From contig CAZLGT010000003.1 in NCBI GenBank assembly GCA_964559175.1, positions 78,804-142,803 on the forward strand: a DNA stretch of 64,000 bases. The letters are read 5' to 3'. The position numbers were made by a program, and so were the translations under genes. The notes beneath the pieces are model-generated. The model was not told the DNA's origin. It saw nothing but the letters and a program-made list of their open reading frames with translations, and did no database searches. Origin of the DNA: Mariniphaga sp964559175 (lineage in GTDB: Bacteria; Bacteroidota; Bacteroidia; Bacteroidales; Prolixibacteraceae). Shown here piece by piece: positions 54,674-62,836 of the stretch. The number at the start of each line of letters is the position of its first letter. Positions within the stretch are counted from its first letter, which is position 1.

Positions 54674-55840
54674 TCAATTAATAATTGCCGCTCTTTTAAA
54701 TTCTTTTTCAGGATTGAACATATACCTCATGGTGAGGTGGGTTAATGACTGTTTGGCTCCAAACGATTTGAACATCGCGTTCATTTTGGGATTGAAATCG
54801 CCCACCCAGCTCATTTCCATGTCGTTGTACCAGGGTTTGCGCAACATTACCTGCTTTAGCTGATAAAAAATCCCCGACTCGATGCCCAGCCGCTGAAATT
54901 TCGGTACCACACCAAGCACAATTACCCGGCAGCGCGAAATGGTTTTTTTCCTTTTGTAGTACATCATTTTCAGAATATTCCATAAACTCAGCTTTCCCGA
55001 TTTTACTTTTCTCAGAATCTGGTTCAGGTCAGGAATCATCATGAAAAAAGCGATGGGTTCGTTGTTGTAATATACATACCAAATAAACTCTTCGTCCAGA
55101 ATAAACTTTGCCTCCTGAATCAGGTCTTTCAATTCGTCAAACCCGGCAGGCTTGTAGTTGCTGTGGTCCGACCATGCCTGCCGGTGAATTTCTATGAAGT
55201 CCCTGATGAATTTATCCTGCTCTCTGAATGTGAAATACCTGTAACTGTAACCGGGTTTCTTAGCTACCCATGCGGCAATTTTCCAAAAGCGGTCGGGCAG
55301 GTCGGGATGGGTTATGTCCATGGAATAACTGTACTGTTCATAAAATGTTTTCAATCCGTAGTTTTCAAATAACTCACGGTAGTAGGGCTTATGGTATTGC
55401 ATGCCAAATGTTTGCGGTTGAAATCCATCGGCCAGCAGACCCCAGTAGAAAAAATTCTCGCCAAAATTTACGGGCCCGTCCATGGCTTCCATTCCGTTGG
55501 TTTTAAGCCAGTCGCGGGCGGTATCGAACAATAGGTTGGCTGCCTGCTGATCGTCTGTGCATTCGAAAAAACCAAAGCAACCGGTAGGTTGATCATAGCT
55601 CCCGGAATAGCCTGAATCGTAAAACGCAGCAATCCGTCCAATAGTTATCCCGTTTTTTTTCAAAACCCAGCGGCGTGCATCGCCGTTTTTATACCGAACG
55701 TTTTTTTGGGGGTCAAAGGTATTCTCTATCATTGGCCGCAAAATCGGCGTATAGTTGGAATCATTCCTGTAAATTAAGGCAGGTACTTCATGAAAAACCT
55801 CGATGCTTTTTTTGCCGGTAACTTCAATCACTTCCATCAA
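54674..55840 (-). CDS. GNAT-like protein, paralog 2
   Basis: This 388-residue paralog of the preceding gene has the same motif order: DPQKNVRYKNGDARRWVLK, GRIAAFYDSG, GFFECTDDQQAANLLFDTARDWL, GMEAMDGPVNFGENFFYWGLLADGF and then GNAT-like KKTISRCRVIVLGVVPKFQRLGIESGIFY. The opening MEVIEVTGKKSIEVFHEVP matches MQLIEVTDKKTRKLFHKVP of paralog 1. No signal peptide is present. The cellular substrate is unknown, and similar tandem genes occur in other Bacteroidota from memory. Confidence 0.75.
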   Translation of the reverse strand: MMEVIEVTGKKSIEVFHEVPALIYRNDSNYTPILRPMIENTFDPQKNVRYKNGDARRWVLKKNGITIGRIAAFYDSGYSGSYDQPTGCFGFFECTDDQQAANLLFDTARDWLKTNGMEAMDGPVNFGENFFYWGLLADGFQPQTFGMQYHKPYYRELFENYGLKTFYEQYSYSMDITHPDLPDRFWKIAAWVAKKPGYSYRYFTFREQDKFIRDFIEIHRQAWSDHSNYKPAGFDELKDLIQEAKFILDEEFIWYVYYNNEPIAFFMMIPDLNQILRKVKSGKLSLWNILKMMYYKRKKTISRCRVIVLGVVPKFQRLGIESGIFYQLKQVMLRKPWYNDMEMSWVGDFNPKMNAMFKSFGAKQSLTHLTMRYMFNPEKEFKRAAIIN

Positions 55841-55913
55841 TACGAATAATTATCGGTTTCGGCCCGAAAATAGAATTTTACCGGGAATCTGAAAAAAAAA
55901 TTGTTCCGAATTA

Positions 55914-58271
55914 TCACTCTTTCGGCGGCAACGCCTGTTTCCCCGTTCCCCATCTTTTGTTGGGTTTGGGACCCATTTCAAATTCAAGGACACCGCCGTT
56001 TACAATTTCTTCATGCGAAATCCAGGTCCGGTTAAACGGTTGTCCGTTGAAACTGGCTTTCTGAATGTAAACGTTTTCAGAAGCGTTGTTTCGTGCAATC
56101 ACCGTAAACGTTTTGTTTTTCTCCGTTTGCAGTGTCAGTTCTTCAAATAGCGGACTGCCAATCATATATACCGGGTTTCCGGGCGTAACCGGATAAATGC
56201 CCATGGCACTGAGCACGTACCACGATGAAAGCGATCCCATATCCTCGTTTCCGCAAAGCCCGCCCGGGCCCGGACGGTATAACTGTTCCATCACCTGCCT
56301 GGCACGGAACTGGGTTTTCCACGGCTGGCCGGCATAATTGTACAGATAGGCTACATGATGTGACGGTTGGTTTCCGTGCACATATTGCCCGATGGTGCCC
56401 ACCACACCAACGTATTTGGGTGGTGAAATCAGCGGACTCATTTCAAAAAAGGTATCCAGCTTTTCTGTGAAATTTTTAGTGCCTCCGAATAAATCGATCA
56501 AGCCCGGCACATCGTGCTGCACCGACCACACATATTGCCAGGCGTTGGATTCGGTGTAATGGCGGTTGGGGCGCCGGCCCACCAGCAACGGGTCGAAATA
56601 TTTGTAATACGAATGGTCTCCATAATTTATAATCTCCTGTTCCCGGTCATTCAGTGCTTCCAGCCACGAGCCGTCGGCCATGCGTGGCCGCATAAAAGTT
56701 GTTTCCCTGTCCCATAAATTTTTATAAAATTCCGATCTGTTCATGAGCAGTTTGTAATCCGATTCTTTCCCCAGCGCTTTGGCCATTTGGGCAATGCACC
56801 AGTCGTCGTAAGCAAATTCCATGGTTTTTGGAACCGATTCGGTTACCCGGTCAGCCGGTATGTAACCCAGTTCATTGGTGTATTTTAATCCCGAACGCGC
56901 AGCATCAACAGAAACCGGCGGTTTTGGAAACTCCAGCGCCTTGGTGCGCATGGCGTTGTAAATAAAGTCCACATCGTAGTCGCGGAACCCTTTCCTGTAA
57001 GCATCCACCACCACCGGCACCAGGTGGTCGCCCACCATGCCTTCACCAAATACATTCTGAAAATGCTGCCCCGGCAGCCAGCCGTACTGTTTCGTTTTGG
57101 CGACAATGGATTTGATGAAGTCGTTCACATGTTCGTGGGCAATGAGTGTGAGCAGCGGATGTTGGGAGCGGTAAGTATCCCAGCACGAAAAAGAGCCGTA
57201 AAAGTTGTAGTCTTTGGCCACATGGATTTGACCGTCGGCGCCAAAATAGTTGCCGTCCACATCCTGCGAAATGTACTGCGCCAGCAACGAGCGATAAACG
57301 GCAGTGTAAAAAATTTCTTTTTGTGCGTTGGTGGCGCCTTCAATCAGAATGCGCGACAACTCCGTTTCCCAGGTTTTGCGGGCGTCGTTTCTCACACGTT
57401 CAAAATCCCAATGGGGGAGTTCGGCTTCCATGTTTTTCCGTGCGCCTTCAATACTGGTATATGAAATGGCTACTTTTACCAGAACCTGCTCGTTTTCAGA
57501 AGTATTGTAGGTTGCAAATGCTCCGATGTTTTTCCCCTGTTCGGCATTTTTATAGGCAAAAACCGCTGCTCCCGATTCAGGCGTGGCATATTCAGCATCG
57601 AAAGTTCCATAGTATAAAAAAGGTTTGCTGAATTCTGCCACAAAGTAAATTTTGCCCGGGCCATCCACTTTTTCACCTTCCATGCGCCGGTCGTTGATAA
57701 TCCGGATTTCAGCCCAATCGTTTTCATCTTTTCGTCCGATTTGATGACCCAAATCCACAATGATTTTTGAATTATCTGCATCGGGGAAAGTATAACGATG
57801 AAAAGCCACCCGTGGAGTTGTGGTCAGTTCTGCTTCAATGCCGTAGTCTTCCAGAAAAACAGAATAATATCCCGGAGAAGCCGATTCGCGCAAATGGCTG
57901 AAACGCGAACGGTATCCGGCATCCGGATTTTCATCGGTACCCGGAACAACCTGCAGTTTGTTGCCTGTAACCGGCATCAGCAGAATGTCGCCGCCGTCAA
58001 CCATGCCCACACCGCTCCAGTGCGTATGACTGAAACCCATGATGGAACTGGCCTGCCAGATGTATCCGGCGCAGTGCGTCCAGCCTTCGGTGTCGGTATC
58101 CGGGCTCACATGCACCATGGCATAAGGCAGGGAGGCTCCCGGAAAGGTATGCCCGAAAAAATCGGTGCCAATGAACGGATTCACATAATCCACAGGGGTT
58201 TTGGTCTGCGCTGCAGAAAAAGTGACTGACAGCATCATTATCAGCAGGGAGAATAATTTTTGATGTTTCAT
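55914..58271 (-). CDS. GH92 family alpha-mannosidase, secreted
   Basis: This 785-residue protein has a cleavable signal peptide (LLIMMLSVTFSAAQ), unlike the two lipoprotein GH92s. It has the full family: VDYVNPFIGTDFFGHTFPGASLPYA, HTHWSGVGMVDGGD and the acid motif ESNAWQY with Glu574. The usual Gly after Glu is Ser here and the following PHD is QHD, so the active site differs slightly and linkage preference may too. HGNQPSHHVAYLYNY and GNEDMGSLSSWY complete the core. It has its own promoter and is divergent from the membrane protein at 58487. Confidence 0.92.
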   Translation of the reverse strand: MKHQKLFSLLIMMLSVTFSAAQTKTPVDYVNPFIGTDFFGHTFPGASLPYAMVHVSPDTDTEGWTHCAGYIWQASSIMGFSHTHWSGVGMVDGGDILLMPVTGNKLQVVPGTDENPDAGYRSRFSHLRESASPGYYSVFLEDYGIEAELTTTPRVAFHRYTFPDADNSKIIVDLGHQIGRKDENDWAEIRIINDRRMEGEKVDGPGKIYFVAEFSKPFLYYGTFDAEYATPESGAAVFAYKNAEQGKNIGAFATYNTSENEQVLVKVAISYTSIEGARKNMEAELPHWDFERVRNDARKTWETELSRILIEGATNAQKEIFYTAVYRSLLAQYISQDVDGNYFGADGQIHVAKDYNFYGSFSCWDTYRSQHPLLTLIAHEHVNDFIKSIVAKTKQYGWLPGQHFQNVFGEGMVGDHLVPVVVDAYRKGFRDYDVDFIYNAMRTKALEFPKPPVSVDAARSGLKYTNELGYIPADRVTESVPKTMEFAYDDWCIAQMAKALGKESDYKLLMNRSEFYKNLWDRETTFMRPRMADGSWLEALNDREQEIINYGDHSYYKYFDPLLVGRRPNRHYTESNAWQYVWSVQHDVPGLIDLFGGTKNFTEKLDTFFEMSPLISPPKYVGVVGTIGQYVHGNQPSHHVAYLYNYAGQPWKTQFRARQVMEQLYRPGPGGLCGNEDMGSLSSWYVLSAMGIYPVTPGNPVYMIGSPLFEELTLQTEKNKTFTVIARNNASENVYIQKASFNGQPFNRTWISHEEIVNGGVLEFEMGPKPNKRWGTGKQALPPKE

Positions 58272-58314
58272 CGCATTCTCGATTATCAGATTTGAATTTT
58301 AAGAATATTAACCT

Positions 58315-58344
58315 CAAAGATAAAAACAGAACTTAAAAAACAAA
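58315..58344 (-). promoter_or_regulatory. promoter of the GH92 gene at 55914-58271
   Basis: On the minus strand, TTTG (58344-58341), an 18-base spacer and TATCTTTG (58322-58315), a full -7 match. The ATG lies 43 bases downstream. Confidence 0.62.
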
Positions 58345-58486
58345 CGAAAGGTCAATATTCCATTTGCATTGAATAAAAAATCAGAAGTTTATTTGTGGGT
58401 GAACCTCTTTTTTTGTTCATGATAAATAAGTTTAACCATTAACTTAATCGGAATTTCAACTTCAAATCAGTCGTAAAATTTTTATT

Positions 58487-59878
58487 ATGAGCAGAAACTA
58501 TACAAAATTCATTTTCATTTTACTTCCTGCCATTGCCATGATGCTGGGCTGGGGACTGCGCGGGCACATTGGCGGCGGGCCGTTTGGCGCCATGATTCCC
58601 GGCGCCATGGTAGCGCTTAGCATTTGTTTGTTGTTGAAACTTCCCGCTTCGGTAACTTCCATGGTGGTTGTTTTTGGAGTATTTGGAGTTGGCCTGGGGG
58701 GTGAAATGACTTACGGACAAACGCTGGGATTTTTGCGAAATCCGGAAACCGTTTGGTGGGGAACTGCCGGAACAACGCTTAAGGGGGCTGTTTGGGGATT
58801 ACTGGGTGGCACTGTTTTTTCACTGGGATTTTTGTTCCACCGGGTTCCCAAAAAATTTTTAATCAACGGATTGTTGTTAATGCTGGCCGGTTTTTTTCTC
58901 GGGTTCAAGTTGGTGAACGAACCCATGCTGCTCTATTTTTCTGACCCGGCAAAACCGCGTCCCGAATCGTGGGCTGCACTGCTATTTGGTGCACTTGCCT
59001 TGCTGATTTTTTTGCGGGTTAAAATTGACTCAGAAGATTTTAAACTGGTTCGCCGGTTTGCCCTTTACGGCCTGGTTGGCGGCGGACTTGGATTTGGTCT
59101 CGGCGGATTCTGGATGGTTTTGGGAAGCCACCTGCCGGATGTTCTTTTCAGTAACTGGTGGAAAGCCATGGAATTTACCTTTGGGTTGCTGCTGGGCGCC
59201 TCGCTGGGACTGGCAGCCTGGAAAAGCAGATTCGCAATTAAGAATTATTTTCAAAAGGAAAACCTGGCGGAAGAAACTGAAATACCTTTGGTAAAAGAAT
59301 TCGGAATTTTACTGGCTGTTGCTGTATTTACTCACTGGTTGTGGCCTAACTTACTGGAATCTTTTGTTTATGCAGGAAGTGTGAATGATGGTTTTGGGCT
59401 TTCTATGATACGGGGCATTACCCGGGTTCTGGTGAACTATGCGTTCTATGGATTTATTTTTGTATTGGTCATCATGCGTTTTCCCAAAATGGCCTGGCAA
59501 ATTGGAATTACACTCACGTTTTGCCACGCTGCCATCGATTTGGTACGCGACTTTTATCCGGATTTGAATCCCTGGGCGCCATTTACCATGCATTTTTTAT
59601 GGGTGTTTATAATGACCGCTGTGGTTGGATTGCTAACAGTCTATTTCAGCCGGCGCGAAAACAGCGAAGTGAACTTGTTTTTGCTGCTCATTTGGTCGTG
59701 TATTGTTGTTTCCTTGCTCAGACTTGTATTTCTTTCCGGAAGTTTATCGGTTAGTGGAATGAGTTTTTGCCGGATTGTGTGCCACCGTTTTTTTGTAGAT
59801 ATTTTCTTTATTCTTTCTGCAGTTGCAGTTACATGGATAATTCTGAAAATGAAAAAGAATCAGACGGTACTTTTATAG
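58487..59878 (+). CDS. polytopic membrane protein of unknown function
   Basis: This 463-residue protein has about 12 hydrophobic segments starting at residue 8. The first part is rich in Gly motifs (LGWGLRGHIGGGPFGAMIPGAM, GVFGVGLGGEMTYGQTLG), which suggests tightly packed helices as in transporters. I recognise no family. It lies between two GH92 genes: divergent from one, and 19 bases upstream of the other on the same strand, so it probably belongs to a mannoside-related operon. Transport or a membrane-bound enzymatic step are both possible. Confidence 0.7.
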   Translation: MSRNYTKFIFILLPAIAMMLGWGLRGHIGGGPFGAMIPGAMVALSICLLLKLPASVTSMVVVFGVFGVGLGGEMTYGQTLGFLRNPETVWWGTAGTTLKGAVWGLLGGTVFSLGFLFHRVPKKFLINGLLLMLAGFFLGFKLVNEPMLLYFSDPAKPRPESWAALLFGALALLIFLRVKIDSEDFKLVRRFALYGLVGGGLGFGLGGFWMVLGSHLPDVLFSNWWKAMEFTFGLLLGASLGLAAWKSRFAIKNYFQKENLAEETEIPLVKEFGILLAVAVFTHWLWPNLLESFVYAGSVNDGFGLSMIRGITRVLVNYAFYGFIFVLVIMRFPKMAWQIGITLTFCHAAIDLVRDFYPDLNPWAPFTMHFLWVFIMTAVVGLLTVYFSRRENSEVNLFLLLIWSCIVVSLLRLVFLSGSLSVSGMSFCRIVCHRFFVDIFFILSAVAVTWIILKMKKNQTVLL

Positions 59879-59897
59879 CTGAATCAAAAAAAATCAA

Positions 59898-62819
59898 TTG
59901 AATTTTATAAAGTTAAATAATTGTATTTTAGTGGTTCTGGTGGTTTTGTTTTCGTGTGCCGAAAAGAAAAGCTCACCGGACTATACCCGGTATGTTGACC
60001 CGTTTATCGGTACCGGCGGTCACGGCCACACATTCCCCGGAGCAACTCTTCCATTTGGGATGGTTCAGATTAGCCCCGATACCCGCTGGGAAAACTGGGA
60101 CGGCTCATCCGGCTATCATTATTCCGATAACACCATTATGGGGTTTAGTCAGACCCATTTGAGCGGTACCGGCGCACCCGAATACTGCGATGTGCTTTTT
60201 ATGCCCACGGTGGGCGAGGTACAAATTATTCCGGGGGAAGAAGAGGATTCCTCAACAGGTTTCCGCTCAAAATTCAGTCACGATAACGAATCGGCTTCAC
60301 CTGGCTACTATTCGGTTTTGCTCGACGATTACAACGTTAAAGCCGAATTAACGGCCACCCGGCGTTCCGGTTTTCACCGCTACACCTTTCCGGCAGCGGA
60401 GCAGGCAAACATCATTATCGACATCAAAAACCGTGACCATGTGCTGGAGTCGAATCTTGAGTTTATTGGCGACAATGCGGTTCAGGGGCTTCGCAGGTCG
60501 CGGCGCTGGGCGACCGACCAGTACGTTTATTTTTATGCTGAATTTTCCAAACCGTTCAGCAAATATGGCATTGCCGTAGATGAGGTTCTGGCTAAGGGTA
60601 TGCAAAAAGCTGAAGGAACCAACATCAGGGCCTATGTTCAGTTTCAAACCGAAGAGGGAGAAGCCATTCAGGTGAAAGTGGGCATTTCGGCAGTGGACGT
60701 GGAAGGTGCCCGGAAAAATCTGGAAACCGAAAACCGGGGGTGGGATTTCGACCAAGTGGTTTTGGATGCCAAAGAAGAATGGAACACCTTTCTTTCGAAA
60801 ATTGAAGTAAAAGGTGGCACCGAAAAACAGCGTCCGATTTTTTACACCGGACTGTACCATGCAGCCATTGCACCCAATGTATTTATGGATGTTGACGGAA
60901 GGTTTCGCGGAGTGGACCACCAGGTGCATCAGGCAAACGGATTTATCAACTACACCGTTTTCTCCCTGTGGGATACTTTTCGTGCCCTTAAACCGCTGTT
61001 CACCATTATTGAACCGGAGCGTTATGCCGATTTTATCCGCACCTTTCTGGAGATGTACCGCATTGGTGGAAAATTGCCCCAATGGGAACTGGCCGGAAAT
61101 TATACCGGGGTGATGATTGGCTACCACACCCATTCGGTTATTCTCGACGGGTATGCCAAAGGCATTCGCGGATTCGACAAAAAGCTGGCGCTGGAAGCCA
61201 TGAAGGAAAGGATGGACAGGCTTCACTATTTTAACAATATTGGTTTTATACCTGCAGACAAGGAAAGCGGTTCGGTGTCGAAAACACTGGAGTACGCCTA
61301 CAATAACTGGAGTGTAGCACAAATGGCCCGGCTGCTCGGCGAAGAACAGGATTTCAGGGATTACATTTACAGGGCGCAGTTTTATAAAAACCTGTTCGAT
61401 TCAGCGTCCGGTTTTATGCACCCCAAAAACCTCGACGGTTCATGGGTTTCGCCGTTCGACCCGGCTGCTGGAAGTGAGCATTTTGTGGAAGGGAATGCAT
61501 ATCAGTACAGCCTGTTTGCACCGCACGATTTAAACGGTCTGATTGAATTGATTGGCGGGGACGAAAAGTTTATCGCCTGGATGGACACTCTATTTGTGAA
61601 AACATCGAAATATGACGATTCGGTGATTGATGCGACCGGGCTCATCGGGCAATATGCGCACGGCAACGAGCCCAGCCACCACATGGCTTACCTGTATAAC
61701 TATGCCGGCGAACCATGGAAAACCCAGCAGATGGTGAGGCGAATTCTGGATACAATGTACGACGACCAGCCCGATGGGTTAAGCGGAAATGAAGATTGCG
61801 GCCAGATGTCGGCCTGGTATATTTTAAGCGCCATGGGTTTTTATCCCGTTTGCCCGGGAACGCCTCATTATGCTATTGGAACCCCGCTTTTTGAAGAGGT
61901 GATTGTTCATCTTCAAAACGGAAAGAAATTTACAGTTCGTGCCAACAACCTTTCCGACAAGAACCTTTACATTCAGTCGGCTACAATCAACGGGAAACCG
62001 CTGTTAAATTCGTGGTTCACCCATGACGATATTCTTGCAGGTTCGGAACTGGTTTTTGAAATGGGGCCGGAGCCAAATAAAAACTGGGGTTCTGCCGAAG
62101 AATTTCGTCCTTCATCCGAAAAGTATGAACCCGCCACTAAAATGCCTTATGCAATTACCAGCGATGAATATTTTCTTTCGGCAGGTAAGGTTGAACTGAC
62201 CTGTGACGACCCGCAGGCAAAAATTTATTACACCACCGATGGAACCAGACCAACTGAAAATGCTACACTTTACACAGAACCCATCTTATTAACTGAAACC
62301 ACCGAGGTAAAATTTGCTGCATTTAGTCCGGGGAGTTTGCCCGGTGCACCAGTTTCGGTTCACCTGAAAAAACTGGAGTTTGAAGAATTTACCAACTACG
62401 AGGGAACCGGCCGGTTTTTGCCGGGGCTGAAATACAATTATTACCATGCCCACGTGATAGAAGAACACGATTTGGACCACCTGGAGCCGGTTGATTCGGG
62501 CATTTTACCCCATTTTACCATCGATAGGCGCCAAAGGGAAGATTATTTCGGCTACATTTATTCCGGGTATCTGCACATTCCGCGCGATGGCATTTATACC
62601 TTTTCAATAAAAGTGAACGATAAGTGTACCTTTTACATCGACGACAAGGAATTTTTACGAAGCGGTTACCGCACCGTTGCGCTGCGAAAAGGATTGTACA
62701 GGGTGAAACAGAAATATTTTCAACTCGGAGCCAACAAGTTTAATATTGTAAGCTGGAGAGGTCCGGGAATGAAGGAACAGGAAATTCCGGCAGAGGTGCT
62801 GTTTCACCAGGCAGAATAA
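59898..62819 (+). CDS. GH92 alpha-mannosidase with chitobiase C-terminal-like and PA14-like modules
   Basis: This 973-residue lipoprotein uses a TTG start (signal VVLVVLFSCAEK). The GH92 core is complete: YVDPFIGTGGHGHTFPGATLPFG, EGNAYQY with Glu531, HGNEPSHHMAYLYNYAG and GNEDCGQMSAWY. Residues about 750-825 match a chitobiase/beta-hexosaminidase C-terminal-type domain (KIYYTTDGTRPTEN, TEVKFAAFSPG). Residues about 840-970 are PA14-like (GYIYSGYLHIPRDGIYTF, DDKEFL), likely a carbohydrate-binding part. It is co-directional with a metallophosphoesterase starting 17 bases later. Confidence 0.92.
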   Translation: MNFIKLNNCILVVLVVLFSCAEKKSSPDYTRYVDPFIGTGGHGHTFPGATLPFGMVQISPDTRWENWDGSSGYHYSDNTIMGFSQTHLSGTGAPEYCDVLFMPTVGEVQIIPGEEEDSSTGFRSKFSHDNESASPGYYSVLLDDYNVKAELTATRRSGFHRYTFPAAEQANIIIDIKNRDHVLESNLEFIGDNAVQGLRRSRRWATDQYVYFYAEFSKPFSKYGIAVDEVLAKGMQKAEGTNIRAYVQFQTEEGEAIQVKVGISAVDVEGARKNLETENRGWDFDQVVLDAKEEWNTFLSKIEVKGGTEKQRPIFYTGLYHAAIAPNVFMDVDGRFRGVDHQVHQANGFINYTVFSLWDTFRALKPLFTIIEPERYADFIRTFLEMYRIGGKLPQWELAGNYTGVMIGYHTHSVILDGYAKGIRGFDKKLALEAMKERMDRLHYFNNIGFIPADKESGSVSKTLEYAYNNWSVAQMARLLGEEQDFRDYIYRAQFYKNLFDSASGFMHPKNLDGSWVSPFDPAAGSEHFVEGNAYQYSLFAPHDLNGLIELIGGDEKFIAWMDTLFVKTSKYDDSVIDATGLIGQYAHGNEPSHHMAYLYNYAGEPWKTQQMVRRILDTMYDDQPDGLSGNEDCGQMSAWYILSAMGFYPVCPGTPHYAIGTPLFEEVIVHLQNGKKFTVRANNLSDKNLYIQSATINGKPLLNSWFTHDDILAGSELVFEMGPEPNKNWGSAEEFRPSSEKYEPATKMPYAITSDEYFLSAGKVELTCDDPQAKIYYTTDGTRPTENATLYTEPILLTETTEVKFAAFSPGSLPGAPVSVHLKKLEFEEFTNYEGTGRFLPGLKYNYYHAHVIEEHDLDHLEPVDSGILPHFTIDRRQREDYFGYIYSGYLHIPRDGIYTFSIKVNDKCTFYIDDKEFLRSGYRTVALRKGLYRVKQKYFQLGANKFNIVSWRGPGMKEQEIPAEVLFHQAE

Positions 62820-62836
62820 ATGAGGAAAATTAAAAA

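Noticed and set aside
60348..61322. 324-residue antisense frame inside the GH92 gene
   Set aside because: It lies wholly opposite a well-supported GH92 coding region and has no recognisable domain.
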